Under the pieces are notes generated by a model. That model saw only the letters and a list, made by a program, of their open reading frames with translations. It ran no database searches and was not told the DNA's origin. A DNA stretch of 64,000 bases from Diplosphaera chodatii (lineage: Eukaryota; Chlorophyta; Trebouxiophyceae; Prasiolales; Stichococcaceae): contig JAALGY010000041.1 in NCBI GenBank assembly GCA_032358165.1, positions 496,001 through 560,000 on the forward strand, read 5' to 3'. The position numbers and the translations under genes are program-made. This document shows, one piece after another, positions 11,701 through 24,255 of this stretch (positions are counted from its first letter, which is position 1; every line of letters starts with the position of its first letter).

Positions 11701-14700
11701 TGTGCTGCTTCTGTGCATCAACCGTAGCAACATGCAGTATCTATCAACAGCTCACCTATGCTTGTCGCAGACCTCCTCGCCAAACTTGTTGGTGTAGGAA
11801 GCCAGGATTTTGCTGATCTTGCGGCCAAAGCAGTTGCGGACAGTGACGGAGCCGAAGCCAGGCTTGTTCACGCTGCACTGCGTCTTGACGCATTTGCCAG
11901 GGTGCCTGGGCTCAAGCGGGCACTGCTTCTTGTGTTTCGTGGGGCACATGGCGGCTGGTGGGGGCACAGCCTGCCTGAACTCCGGCGGCGTCAGCACAGC
12001 AGGGGGTTTAGCCTGCCTGAACTCCGGCGGCGTCTGCAGTGAAGGGGGCTTGGCCTGCCTGAACTCCGGCGGTGTCTGCAGCGCAGGGGGCTTGGCCTGC
12101 CTGAACTCCGGCGGCGCCTGCGGTGGCGGGCTGGGAGGGGGGGCTGGCGGAGGGCTAGGTGGTGGCGAGGGTGGCGGGCTGGGCGGCGGCAAAGGTGGCG
12201 GGCTGGGCGGTGGTGAAGGTGGCGGGCTGGGCGGCGGCAAAGGTGGCGGCGCAGGTGGCGGGCTTGGTGGTGGGCTGGGTGGCGACGAGGGTGGCGGGCT
12301 TGGCGGCGGCGCAGGCGGCGGCGAAGGTGGCGGGCTGGGTGGCGGACTGGGCGGCGGTGCAGGTGGCGGGCTTGGTGGTGGGCTGGGTGGCGGTGAAGGC
12401 GGAGGTGAAGGCGGCGGCGAAGGTGGCAGGCTGGGAGGGGGGCCGGGCGGTGGTGAAGGCGGCGGCGAAGGTGGCGGGCTGGGTGGGGGGCCTGGCGGCG
12501 GGCTGGGTGGACCGCTGGGGCACTGCACATCGAAGTCGTAGGGGCCGCATGAAGTGCACAGCTTGTTGCGGAACTTGCGGGCGCACTTGGACTCGCCCAG
12601 ATCCAGCGGCATCGACCCGTTGTTGGGCACCAGCTTCTTGTCGCTCAGCCACAGCGTGACGGTCGAGCCGCAGGGCACCTGGAACTCGAAGCCCTTCCCT
12701 TCGCCGCACGACTCCCTGCACAGCAGCAGCCAGACTGCCAAGGTCAGGCAGCAGCATCGATGAATCATCATCCTGGTGCGACGATGTTGCCTGCTTGGCA
12801 ATGCAACATACACTCACTCCATTACCAAAGAAGCCGGTTTGTACAAGATCTCAATCAGCAGAAAGAAAAGCGCACATCTCTTGGTCGCACACGAGCCTGC
12901 CGCGCTTGTTGGTGTACTCAGCAGCCAGGTAGTCGATGCTGCGACCGAAGCAGTTGCCGACTGAGACGGTGGCGATGCCCTGGTCATTGACCTTGACCGT
13001 CTCGACGCACTGGTCAGGGTGCTTGGGCTCCGCCGGGCACGGCTTCTTGCCCTTGGTGGGGCAGGCCGGCTGTGGGGGGCTTGGGGGTGGAGCGGGCGGC
13101 GGCGAGGGGGGAGGCGCGGGCGGCGGGCTCGGGGGCGGGCTGCTGGGCGGGGGGCTGGCGACGCGCAGCTCCGGCGGCGGCGGCGGCGCAGCCTCGCAGG
13201 TGACTGGGAACTCGAAGGGCCCGCACGACTTGCACAGCTTGTTCCTGAACTTGTTGGCGCACGTGGAGTTGCCCAGGTCCAGCGGGGCGCTGCTGTTGTT
13301 GGGATAGTACTTATTGTCGGCGAGCCAGAGCGTGACAGTGGAGCCGCACTTGGCGTCGAAGTTGAACATGGGCCCCTCATCGCAGGTCTCCCTGCAGACA
13401 TGTAGATGAGTGGTGCATCAAACGTGCTGTTCGTTAATCAGAGCACCATGCTGGCATGAAAGATGCCCTGATTGCATGTTGATGGCAGCATTTCACAGCT
13501 CCATAAGTGGCAAGACATTAACAGAGCAGGCAGGTGAAGAGGCGCACTGCTGCTGGTCGCAGACGAGGTTGCCACGCTTGTTGGTGTACTCCGCAGCGAT
13601 AAAGTCGATGTTGCGTCCGAAGCAGTTGCCGACCGTGATGCTGGCGGTGTTCTTCTGGTCGTTGATGTCGCCGATCCGCACGCAGTTCTTGGGGTGCTTG
13701 GGCGCCAGCGGGCATGGCTTCTTGTCCTGCGTGGGGCAGCCCATCGCCGGCGGCGGCACGCCCTGGCGGAACTCACGGGGCGGGCTGGGCTGTGAAGCAG
13801 GGGGCGGTGACGGAGGCGGCTGCGGCGGGGGGCTGGGCGGTGGAGCCGGAGGAGGTGAGGGCGGCGGAGCAGGGGGAGGTGATGGCGGTGGTGACGATGG
13901 CGGGGTGTCTGCCGGGCTGGGCGGCGGTGAGGGGGGCAGGCTGGGCGGTGGTGAGGCAGGAGGCGGCGATGGTGGCGGGTTGGGTGGTGGTGAGGGGGGA
14001 GGTGAGGCGGAAGGCGATGATGGTGGCGGGCTTGGGGGCGGTGAAGGCGGCGGCGAGGCAGGCGGCGGGGAAGGAGGTGGGCTGGCCGGCGGGCTGCTGG
14101 GCGGCGGGGACGCAGGGGGTGGCGAAGGCTGCGAGCTTGGCGGCGGGCTGCTGGGCGGCGGCGACTTGTTGACAATCCGGAACTCAGGGGGCGGCGGCGG
14201 CATGATGGTCTTTGGTGAGCAGGAGTCGCCTGAGCCATCGCACTTGACGGTGAACTGGTATGTGCCGCCGCAGCTGTTGCACAGTTGCTGCGTCTTGAAA
14301 CGGGTAGCACAGCTGCTGCTGAGCACGTCTGGCCGCGATGGGGGGCTGTCCAGCCCGTCTTGATTGATGAAGTTTCCATCGTGCAAGAAGATGGACACCT
14401 GCATCCCAGTGTGAAATGTTGCCTGAGACTCAGACGAAGATGGACTGATTGAAATGGTTGTCGGGCAACATGCTTTGCCAGAACATGCTCCACTGTGTGC
14501 TGAGGACTCCAAACAGGCTACACTGATTGTAGCTTAAAATATCATGCAATTGAACCAAACACTGCGCACCGTGGAGCCACATTTGGCGTCAAATGTCAGC
14601 TCTGGCTTGCTCTGCCCAGCAAGGACCTCCTCCCTGCACGCACAGCAGACCACCGCTGAATGCCAGGGCATCATCAAACTGTCAAGCAGCGAGGATTTCA

Positions 14701-15259
14701 ACGTCCACAGCACAGACATACTGGGAGTCGCTCTCAGTTGGCCCAGCAGGCATGCACACACCCTTTGTCGGTGCACTGCGGGTTGTTGTTGGCGTCTCTG
14801 TACTCGGCCACCATGTAGCTGACACTGTCGCTGGCCCTTTCGACCTTGAAGCAGTTGCGGACGGAGACGCTGGTGTGCCCGGCCGTCGTCGCGGTGCCGG
14901 CGCCGGCGCTGCACACGCAGCCAGCGGGATTGGCGGGCGAGGCCGGGCACCGCTTCTTGCCGCCTTGTGGTGGTCTCGCCTCGCACGTGCACTGCGTCGA
15001 CGAGGTGGCGTTGCCCGGTGCGAGGGTGCCGCACCTGGGTGGGGGGACCCCGGTGGCTGCAGCCCCTGTAGGGACGACCGCAGAGGTCAGTATGCTTGGC
15101 GCATGCGCACAGCAGCGGACTGCGGTGTGCCACACAGTGCAGGACGGCGGCGTACAGCAGCTGTTGGTCCAGCAGCCCACCTGACAGCGTTGTGGCCAGG
15201 AGAAGAGCCAGGCACGCCAAGGTAGACGTGACAGACGATGCACTGCGGCGAGGCGCCAT
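8743..15259 (-). CDS. Gene B: modular Cys-rich / hydroxyproline-rich secreted glycoprotein
   Basis: Ten exons: 15181-15259, 14762-15065, 14570-14633, 13548-14398, 12876-13391, 11756-12715, 11405-11597, 9448-11275, 9142-9323 and 8743-8961. They total 5,196 nt and encode 1,731 residues, with all junction phases matching. Order: signal peptide (MAPRRSASS, then a hydrophobic core); a divergent first Cys-rich domain; three further copies (CPTK/Q...CP, VTV/SVGNCFGR, AEYTNK, VCD, CGSTV, LCKSCGPF) separated by SPPPSPPP linkers; a 610-residue Pro/Thr repeat exon; a short Cys-rich domain with a GCGCGCGG run and TI.DSNITVIN; and a Gly/Ala tail. The role is probably structural, in wall or matrix. The domain does not match the pherophorin Cys pattern as I know it. 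Confidence 0.85.
9142..9323 (-). other. GCGG / SNIT C-terminal domain exon of gene B
   Basis: This exon encodes C-P-x4-C-x4-C followed by a Gly-Cys run and V-T-I-K-D-S-N-I-T-V-I-N-I. The matching exon of gene C (17862-18016) encodes CPCGCGGLTI and NSNITIIN at the same place in the gene and with the same phases (1 in, 0 out). It is a shared C-terminal domain of the family. I do not recognise it. The Gly-Cys run lies on a simple GCC-GCA repeat, so its length may vary. Confidence 0.7.
10640..11245 (-). repeat. 132-bp coding units in gene B (PPEFRMGVPP / SPPAE repeats)
   Basis: About five near-identical units of 44 residues encode FTPPAGTPPTI, FSPPAEQSPPEFRMGVPP and LASNSPPAELSPPAS in series. 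Only a few bases differ between units. The unit carries the family's PPEFR motif once per repeat. Confidence 0.85.
12100..12510 (-). repeat. SPPP / APPP low-complexity linker of gene B
   Basis: A continuous SPPPSPPPAPPP-type linker inside exon 6 of gene B joins the N-terminal half of one Cys-rich domain to four PPEFRQAKPP motifs (11960-12115). The complementary strand is correspondingly GGT/GGC-rich and gives spurious Gly-rich open frames. Confidence 0.85.
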
Positions 15260-17484
15260 GGCTGGCGCGGGACCTGCCCGCTGCCACTGATGCAGGGGCG
15301 GAGGACGCTGTCGGGCTTCTGTGCCTGCGTGCAACGGACAGCACCAACATTTCAGCAGCCAGCCAGGAACAAGGCAGCCTGTGCGCGAAACTGCCACTTG
15401 CAACACGACACCTCTCATGTGCAGCCATGCCGCGGACGTCTGGAGCAGCCGGCCGCTTCACAACCGCTCGGTCCGAAGCAAACGGCCCCTCGACACCATG
15501 CAGAGGTGTCATAACAAAAATTCGGAGGAGTGCCCGGGTGCCGCTCTGCCAACAAGGTGGCATACGTGAGGCCAAAATGCCTGATGTCGGGTGCCGACAG
15601 CAAGCCTGGAGCCTACTTCTGCCCGGCTTGCACACTTTCGTCGCTCTCTCAAAGGTCCAAATGTTAGCGCGCAGGCAGCGAGTCGCTTGAGTCATCTGCC
15701 AGCTTGCAGTTGAGAATCTATGAGGTATCCGACCAACACGCATTTCGGCCAAACAACAATGCTAGCGCAGTAGTCCCCGTCTGCTGCATGAGAGCTCTGA
15801 AGGCCGACCTTGAGGTGCAGTGCACGCTGCAAAAGCGGGGCAAAGATCCCTATCCACACGCAAGGTGCCACACAGGTGCACAGGCAAACTCCAACGGCGG
15901 CAGAGCCAGGCCCCAGCTTTGCAGCAGCGTGCGTGCAGGACAGGCAAAACGGCGTCGAGGAGGGGGAAAGGGGTCGCTTTGCTTGGTAGAAGCCTGAAGC
16001 GCTGCTGCAGGGCCCCTTGCACCCCCTCCCCGCGACGATACATCGCCAGCACAAGGCAAGCCGAGATCCTCCATAGGTTGCCGTGCCCGTCTGCGCTTAT
16101 AATATGCTGACATCCACCTCCGTAGGTACTGCGTAGGTGCACAGCATCAACAAGAAACGGTCAAAGCTGGGTGGCAGATATGTTCTTGGCAGCCAGGAAG
16201 TTCGACTGTGGCCCACAAAAGGCTGCTGGTTACACCGCGCATGCTGTCCTCAACACGCGAGACCACAATAGGGCTTCTCGGGCGTCTATCACGTTCGCAC
16301 AGCTCGCGCGGCGGATGAAGTGCGACCTACCGGAGCCGGGCTGTCATGTCGTCGTGACTTTGCCCAGCGACAACATCGTCGCGTGCATGCGCCTTTGTGC
16401 ACTGCATACAGCCTGCCATAGATGAGGCAAACCAAGGACCCTGGCGACTGGTCGCACCTGTTTGCGTTTCAGCAGACCGGCCGCGGTGCCGCGCCGTCCA
16501 AGACGCCGCCTTGTTGTCGTGCGGCAGTAGTGCGGTGATTATTGCGTTCAAAAGTGAAGAGCGCGCACGGTTGCCAAGCTTCGAAGCGTTCTGAAATGCA
16601 AGTGACCAGAATGGACTATCGGCAGGATATTTGGAGCTATCTGGTGGTGCTTTAGCTCTAGCTGCGCACCTTGCATCTACTTTAACCTCCCGAGCACGTG
16701 CGTACTCAAAGTAGATCTCCACACTCAGGTGGCTTCGCCAGGCTGGTGTGAGGGATCTCGTCAAGGTCACGTCAGGGGTCAAGCGACTGGTCACCATATG
16801 TATTAGAAGACGCTTGCTCGGTGTACCTTCACAAGATCGCATGGAATGTGCGGGTCACGTAGCTGCTGCTGCTGTGACGTTTACAGAGTGGTGCTGCATT
16901 AGCCGAGCACCATCGACGGATGCACTAACGAAGTCACACCGATGAACCTCGATTGCCTGCCATCTGGACGTAGCATACAGTAAACCACCCTGAACTGGCT
17001 ATGCAGCACTCGAGAGCAATGGAACCTTGCAAAGTCGGCAGCAGAGTGGTACGTGTCTACACCAGCTGCGCGCTAGCTGCCACCGATGTAACAGTGGCGG
17101 CGGCGGCACCGTTCAGTGAGTATGCCCTCAGAACGTTGCAGCTACTCCTTCACTGGGGCCCGGACCCCTCAGGGTTTAGCAGCTGCTGCAGGGCTGGCAG
17201 AGGCCTCCGCATATCTGTTGGGTCTGGAAGAAGGCTGCTCATGTGCTGCTGCACATACAAACCCTGATGACAAACAAACGAATAGTTCTTGCTGATCCTC
17301 AGCAGTGGCGGTTGCTGCAGAGCTGACCCATTATCTGGCTTGTGTACATGTGACTGACCTGCAGGGAACGGTACAGAGGCTGAAGTTTGTGCCAGATCGA
17401 CCTCCTGAGTGATCTTGCATGCATGGCCAGCTGCAGCATGCCGCGAAACCTTCATGTATCTCATCAGACATACACCCCGTACCT
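15260..17484. other. Intergenic: 5' flank of gene B and 3' UTR of gene C
   Basis: I see no supportable gene. The part beyond 16880 up to the gene C stop is its probable 3' UTR. 15260 to about 16870 is the upstream region of gene B. Open frames here are short and lack splice or domain support. Confidence 0.6.
16880..16885 (-). terminator. Probable poly(A) signal of gene C (TGTAAA)
   Basis: The minus strand reads TGTAAAC about 600 nt after the gene C stop codon. This is the same hexamer as found downstream of genes B and D. Confidence 0.55.
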
Positions 17485-20400
17485 TCAGGGAGTGGCAACA
17501 GGATCTGCAACCTCAGTGGCATTGTTGGCAGCCGCAGCTGCCAGCGCATTATGCACCCCAGCAGCAGCAGCATCGATGCCGCTGCTGCCGGCGGGCAGCT
17601 GAAGCCGGCTGCCGCCAGCGGGCAGCTGCGGGCGGCTGCTGGGGCGCTGGGCACGGCTGCCGCGCAGCATGGCACGCGCGCCGCTGCCACGCACCACAAT
17701 GACGTCGTCGTCGCCGCTCGGCAGCACGGCCTGCACTGATCCAAACATCAGTGTGACGCCTCGCTGTGATGCACCTGCCGTTGGGCAGCGCCCTGCCGCT
17801 GGAGCACCACTGTGGCACCAGATGGGAGAGGTGAGGACATGCATGATGCAGCATGTCTGACCTTCAGCTGGGCAAGGACGTCGCTGGTGCTGCCGGCTGT
17901 GCCGAACATGTTGATGATGGTGATGTTGCTGTTGGTGATGGTGAGGCCGCCGCAGCCGCAGGGGCAGTCGCCTGACGTGCAGCTGCTGGCTGGGCAGGGC
18001 GAGGCTGGTCTGGCGTCTGCAACCACACAGCATCGCTAAAACGACATTGCCAACACCGGCTCACTGCAATATGTGTGAAACATATGACATGAATGAACCT
18101 GTTCTGCACGTCCGGTGCAGGGCCCACCCTGTGAGGCCGTTGACGGGGCATCCGTGGGGTTTGTGGGCCCTGCTGCTTTCGGTGGGCCAGACGGCTGGGC
18201 CACGACAGTGCTGCCGGATGGGGTCTGTGAGGGGGTGCCTCCGCTGGCTGACACTCCTGCTGGGGTGCCAGACGGCTCGCCAGCACCAGACACGCTGGTG
18301 CTGCTGCTGGGGGCGCCCCCGCCTGCGACATTGGCCTCGGCCGGCGAGCCAGGCACGCCAGACACCTGGCCGCTGGTCCGGGTGCTGGCAGGGCCTGGTA
18401 GGCTGCTGCCTGGCCCGCCGCTGGAAGGGGTGCTGCCAACACCTGATGGTGTGCTTGCGGTAGGAAGGCCCACTCCACTGACCATGCTGCCAGGGGTGGG
18501 GCTGCCCCTCACAGCCGTGACGGCTGGCGTTGGCCTGCCGGCTGCGGACACGCCGCGGGGCGTCGGGCTGCTACCGACAAGGGGTGTCCCAGCCGGTCCA
18601 GCCGGTGTCGGGTTGCCTGAGGACGCGCCGCTCTGGGTTGGGCTGCTGGCAACCGATGAAGTGCCGCTGGGGGTGGGACTGCCGCCTGGGGAGGTTCCAG
18701 TCGCTGTGGGCCCTCCGTCCAGGCCAGTAGGCAGTGCCTGCCCCCGGTTGAACTCAGTGGGAGCGGCGCCAGGGGTGGGGCTGCGGCCAAAGGGTCGGCG
18801 GCCCCCGGGCGTCGGGCTGGACCCCGTCCTCGGCCCACGGCTGTGAATTGGGCGCCCTGCAACAGGGGATGGGCCTGACTGCGTTGGCATACCCTGGTTG
18901 AGCTCTGTGGGTGTAGGAGCGGCGCCAGGGGCGGGGTTGCGGCCGAAGGGTGGGCGGCCCCCGGGCGTCGGGCTGGACCCTGGCGTTGGCCCACGACTGC
19001 GAATAGGGCGCCCTGGTGCAGGGGATGGGCCCGAAGCCGTTGGCCGACCCTGATAAGATTCTGTTGGTGAAGGAGCTCCACCAGGCGTGGGGGTGTATGA
19101 CGGCTGCGATGGTCGCGTCGGCTTGGTGGACCTGGTGGGCTTGGAGGGTGTGCCGGCAGGCGTGGGGGAGGTGGGGCTGGACGGCATGCCAGCAGGGGTT
19201 GGGCCGCTGCTGGGGGTGGGAGCCACGCTGGGGGTGGGCAAGGTGCTAGAGGTAGGCGATGAGCTTGGCGTCGGCAAAGAGCTGGGAGTAGGCGAAGTGC
19301 TTGGGGTTGCGCTGGTGCCAGGCGGAGGCAGAGCAATCCTGAAGTCTGATGGGGACGGCGTCACGCTGGCGCTGGGCATTGCTGGCGGGGAAGATCCAGG
19401 GGGCATACTTGCGGCTGGCGTGGGCAACATGCTCGGAGGCGGCATTGGGCTCGGCGTGGGCAGAGTGCCGGGTGGCATTGCCGCCCTGAACTCTGGCGGG
19501 GATGCTGGCGTGTTCGCGCTGGGCATGACTGGTGGACTGGTTGCGCTAGGGGGCGGGGCTGCGACCGGCGTAGGTGATGTACTTGGCGGCGGCGATGATG
19601 TGCCCGGCGTGGGAGCTGCGCCAAGTGGCGGCATCGCCGCCCTGAACTCTGGTGGGGATGGTGGCGTGTTTGTTGGAGTGACGTCAGCCGGGGGAGCCGC
19701 GGCGGGCATGGGCGTGGGCGAAGTGCTGGGGGGCGGCAACGATGTGTTCGGCATGGGAATTGTGCCAGGGGGCGGCAATGCTGCCCTGAACTCTTGCGGC
19801 AATGGTGGCATATCTACAGTGGGCGCCACTGGTGGGTTGACGCCAGGAGGCGAAACCGTCGGCGGCGTGGGTGATCCAGGGGGCGAAGCTGTAGGATTGG
19901 CTGGCGGCACAGGAGTGGTGGTTGGCGATGTTGTGGGAGTGGTTGGCGGGGGAATGGCACCTCTGAAGTCTGGCGGCAATGCTGGCGGTGCGCACGGACA
20001 GTCCTGCAATGGCAGAGGATGCAAACTCAGATCCAACCAACAGCTCCACGACGGATCACGAGCCGGAACAGGCAGCATACACTACTCTTCAGCAGGAGCT
20101 ACTCACGACTGTGAAAGTGAAGGGGCCACAGGTCTTGCAGCGTCTGCGAGATGGAATCTTGGCAGCGCAGGCGCCCATCAGCTCCAGCGGGGCAGTGCCA
20201 TCGCCGGGGTAGAAGTTGCCGTCAACAAAGTACAGCGTCACCTCAGAGCCTGCATGCACAGAACGGGTAGAATTACTATGTTAACTGCAGTTCGCTGCAT
20301 CGCCTGCCTAGCAGCATGGCTGTTCCTCAACAACAAAAAGAATGTACGACTGGGCAGATGCCGGCAGAAGCACACACCACATGGAGCAGTGAAGCTGAAC

Positions 20401-23400
20401 AGCGAGCTGTCGCTGCTGCAGTCCTCCCTGCAGGTGACAGAGTGGGAAGGCCGTTAACATGTACATCTACAGCTATGGACAGCAAGCTGCCATCGGGCGT
20501 AAATCGAGACATCTTTGCAGTGCATGTTGAAGCTCACCTGTGCTTGTCGCACACTTGCTCGCCGTACTGATTGGTGTACTGCGCCACGACCTTGTCAAGC
20601 TTGCGGCCAAAGCAGTTGTTGACGGCGACAGTGCCAAAGCCCGGCTGGCGCTTCAGGCACTCCACCTTCACACACTTGCCCGGGCGCTTTGGCCCCAGCG
20701 GGCACGGGTTCTTGCCATTGGTGGGGCACATGCGGGCCTTGGGCGGCGGTGAGGTGACCATCTGAGGCGGCGGGCTGGTGTTACGGAGCTCTGGCGGCAT
20801 TTGCGGCGGCGGGCTGGGGGTCAGCGTGGGCGGCGACGTCAGCGGTAGGGGAGGCGGCAGGCTTGGTGATGGGCTCGCGCGCGGAGGTGGCAGCACAGTA
20901 GGGGGCGGCGACTGCACCATGGTCGGTGGTGGAGACACCAGCTTGCTGGGTGGCAAAGAAGGCAAAAAGCCTGGGGGCAACATTGGCGGCAGGGAACGCG
21001 GCGATGAGGCCGGTGGGCTGGCAGGTGGTGAGCTGGTCAGCCGGAACTCGGGCGGCGACGGCAGGGCGCAGGGGCACTCCACTGTGAAGGTGTAGGGACC
21101 GCAGGACTTGCAGCGGCGGCGGGCGGGGATCTTGGCAGCGCAAGCGCTTGGGCTCAGGTCCAGGGGCACGGTGCCGTTGTTGGGGTACAGGTCGCCGTCC
21201 ACGATGAACAGTGTCACGGTGGACCCGCAGGGCGCCTCGAAGTCGAACCCTGAGTCCTCCTCACAATTCTCCCTGCAGCATAGTACCCAAAAGCATGATC
21301 CTGCAGTCATGGCTGCAGCAGCACAGGATGAGCGACCAGTGCCACGGCTGCCTATTTGCAGGCAGACAGTCACCCCTCAATTCAGCTAGCGCGCAGCCAA
21401 AGCGGCAAGCGCGACAGTCAGTTACATACCTGTGCTTGCCGCATGTCTTTCCGCCGTACGTGTTGGTGTACTCGGCCAGCAGCTTGTCGATCTTGCTGCC
21501 GAAGCAGTTGCCAACAGTGACGTGGCCAAAGCCATGCTTGCTGCACTGCGTCTTGACACACTTGGCGGGATGCTCTGGCTCCAGCGGGCACGGCTTCTTG
21601 CCATCGGTGGGGCACATTGGCGTGGGCGGCGGGTTGCCGTTTCTGGCATCAGGCGGTGGCTGTGGTGGAGGGCTGGGAGGTGGTGCAGGCAGCGGCGAGG
21701 GAGGCGGCGTGGTGGGCGAGCTGGCTGGAGGCACAGACTGGCGGAAGTCGGGGGGCGAGCTGGGCGGGGGCACAGACTGGCTTAAGTCGGAGGGCGAGCT
21801 GGGCGGCAGCTGAGGCGGCGGCGAGGGCGGCGGGCTGGGCGGCGGCAGAGGTGGAGGTGATGGTGGCGGCGAAGGTGGTGGCTGAGGAGGTGGTGAGGGC
21901 GGGGGTGCAGGCGGTGGCGAGGGTGGCGGGGCTGGCGGCGGTGATGGCGGTGGTGAGGCAGGCGGGGTGTCTGGAACACCTGGTGGTATGACAGGCGAGG
22001 GGCTGCTGCGGGGCGGGGACGTCCGCCTCAGCTCCTGGCTGCAGCACCACATGGCAAAGGTTCACACGTGAGTCTTGCATGTAAGCAGCAGGCAGCACTC
22101 AGTGCATATTTGGAGCCCGCAGCAGGCCAGGTTCTCAAAGGGGCTTTGCAAGGCTAGATAGCATACACCCATGGGGTCACCTGGGCGGTGGTTCAGGAGG
22201 TGGCGAGGGAGGTGGACTAGGAGGAGGCTGTGGAGGCGGGCTGGGGGGCGGCTGTGGCGGTGGCGAAGGCGGTGGCTGAGGAGGTGGCGAGGGCGGGGGC
22301 GCAAGGAGTGGGCTGGGTGGTGGTGAGGGCGGAGGCTGTGGAGGCGGCGATGGTGGTGGACTGGGCTGCGGGCTTGGGGGCGGCTGCGGCGGTGGAGATG
22401 ATGGTGGCTGAGGAGGTGGTGAGGGCGGGGGTGCAGGCGGTGGCGAGGGTGGTGGGGCTGGCGGCGGTGATGGCGGTGGTGAGGGAGGCGGGCTGTCTGG
22501 AACATCTGGTGGTATGACAGGCGAGGGGCTGCTGCGGGGCGGGGACGTCCGCCTCAGCTCCTGGCTGCAGCACCACGTGACAAAGGTTCACACGATGAGT
22601 CTTGCATGTAAGCAGCAGGCAGCACCCATTGCATGCCTGGCGCCCGCAGCAGGCCAGGTTCTCAAAGGGGCTTTGCAAGGCTAGACAGCATACACCCATG
22701 GGGTCACCTGGGCGGTGGTTCAGGAGGTGGCGAGGGAGGTGGACTAGGAGGAGGCTGTGGAGGCGGGCTGGGAGGAGGCTGTGGCGGTGGGCTGGGTGGT
22801 GGGCTGGGGGGAGGCTGAGGCGGTGGCGAAGGTGGCGGGCTGGGTGGAGGTTGAGGTGGTGGCGATGGTGGTGGGCTTGGCGGAGGCTGTGGCGGCGGTT
22901 GTGGTGGTGGGCTGGGTGGAGGTGCTGGCGGGGGCGAGGGCGGCGGGCTAGGAGGAGGCCGAGGTGGTGGTGATGGTGGTGGGCTTGGGGGAGGCTGCGG
23001 CGGTGGCGAAGGTGGTGGGCTGGGGGGAGGCTGCGGTGGTGGTGATGGCGGTGGGCTTGGTGGAGGCTCTGGTGGTGGCGAAGGTGGCGGGCTGGGTGGC
23101 GGACTGAGGGGCGGCTGTGGTGGTGGTGATGGAGGTGGGCCTGGTGGAGGAGGAGGTGGTGGTGTTGGTGGAGGGCTGGGTGGAGGCTGAGGTGGTGGTG
23201 AGGGTGGTGGGCTAGGCAGCGGCGACATGGGCGGTGGCCTAGGCGGTGGGCTGGGTGGCGTGCTGGGCGGTGGGCTGGGCGGCGGTGAGGGCGGCGGGCT
23301 GGGTGGCGGGCTGGGCGGCGGTGACTGTTGTGGAGGAGGCCTGGGGGGAGGGCTTGGCGGTGGCGCTGGTGGCGGACTGCGCATCGGCGGTGGGAACCTC

Positions 23401-24255
23401 TGTGCAGGAAAGCATGAGTCGCCGCTGCCATCGCACTTGACAGGATATGTGAACGGCCCGCAGCTGCTGCAGAGCTGGTTTTCGTTGTAGTTCACGTCCC
23501 TGCTCTGGCAAATGCTACTGCGCACTGCGGGCGCCCCACTGGGCGTAACATAGTTGCCATCGTGCAAGTAGATCACGACATTCGAGTTACACCTCGCTGT
23601 CAGGTTCACCGCCGGGGCACCAACAGTGATGTTGTTCCTGCAACACGCGTGACACTTCGTGACACAGCTGGTGCAGATGGCTCATGGAATGCGTGCCTGC
23701 AAGCTGAAAGCTGGCCCGTGCGAGCAGCAGACAATTGGTGCACGCGGTGCCAAGTGGGGACAGCACAACACTCACGGTGATCTTGAGCAGCTGCTGGCGC
23801 CGCTTGCGTCGACATACTCCACGGTGAAGTAGCTGATGGCCTTGTTGAAGCAGTTGTTGACTGTGACGGTCGACGTCCCGCTGGTGGCTGCGCCTGCGCC
23901 GCTGCTGCACACGCATGCTGTGGGCTGAGCGGGCGTGGTGGGGCAGGCGTTCTTTTGGCCGTTGGCTTTGCCGTCGCACTTGCAGGTTGCTGCGTTCTCG
24001 CCCTTATCCCCACAGAAGGCGTCGGCGCCTGCAATTGGGAAGATGCTGCTGCACGTCTGCACCTCCGGCGCTACAGGGTGTATGCCCATGTGCGCAGTGG
24101 TGGCTGTGAGGATATGTTCAGCAATGAGGCTGGTAGTTGGATGTCCCTCCTGTGCCTGACCACACAACGGCCAACGTACCTGGCACCGAGGCACTCAACA
24201 GCACCAGCAGCGCCAACAGCATCGGCGCGGCGGCCCGGAGTGCAGGCCCCGCCAT
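17485..24255 (-). CDS. Gene C: modular Cys-rich / hydroxyproline-rich secreted glycoprotein
   Basis: Eleven exons: 24180-24255, 23776-24028, 22708-23637, 22181-22564, 21430-22038, 20538-21272, 20378-20427, 20107-20249, 18128-20003, 17862-18016 and 17485-17730. They total 5,457 nt and encode 1,818 residues, in frame throughout. Signal peptide MAGPALRAAAPMLL...; a first Cys-rich domain split by an intron (GADAFCGDKG..., NNITV..., CDGSGDSC); a very long SPPPQPPP linker spread over three exons; two further Cys-rich domains; a 626-residue Pro/Thr/Ser exon with PPEFRAAMPP motifs and PTPGxxPTPGG repeats; a GCGG/SNIT domain; and an 81-residue tail that aligns with the tail of gene B (RGSGARAMLRG against QGGAAKALLRG). 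That alignment decided the last acceptor. Probable extracellular structural glycoprotein. Confidence 0.84.
21875..22777 (-). repeat. Tandem duplication (about 526 bp) of exon plus intron in gene C
   Basis: The stretch from about 21875 to 22250 recurs almost base for base at about 22401 to 22777, with a constant offset of 526-527 bp. Each copy contains the end of a proline-linker exon, a 142/143-bp intron and the start of the next exon (SQELRRTSPPRSSPSP). The two introns, 22039-22180 and 22565-22707, differ by only a few substitutions and small indels. The duplication added exon 22181-22564 without breaking the frame. Confidence 0.9.
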
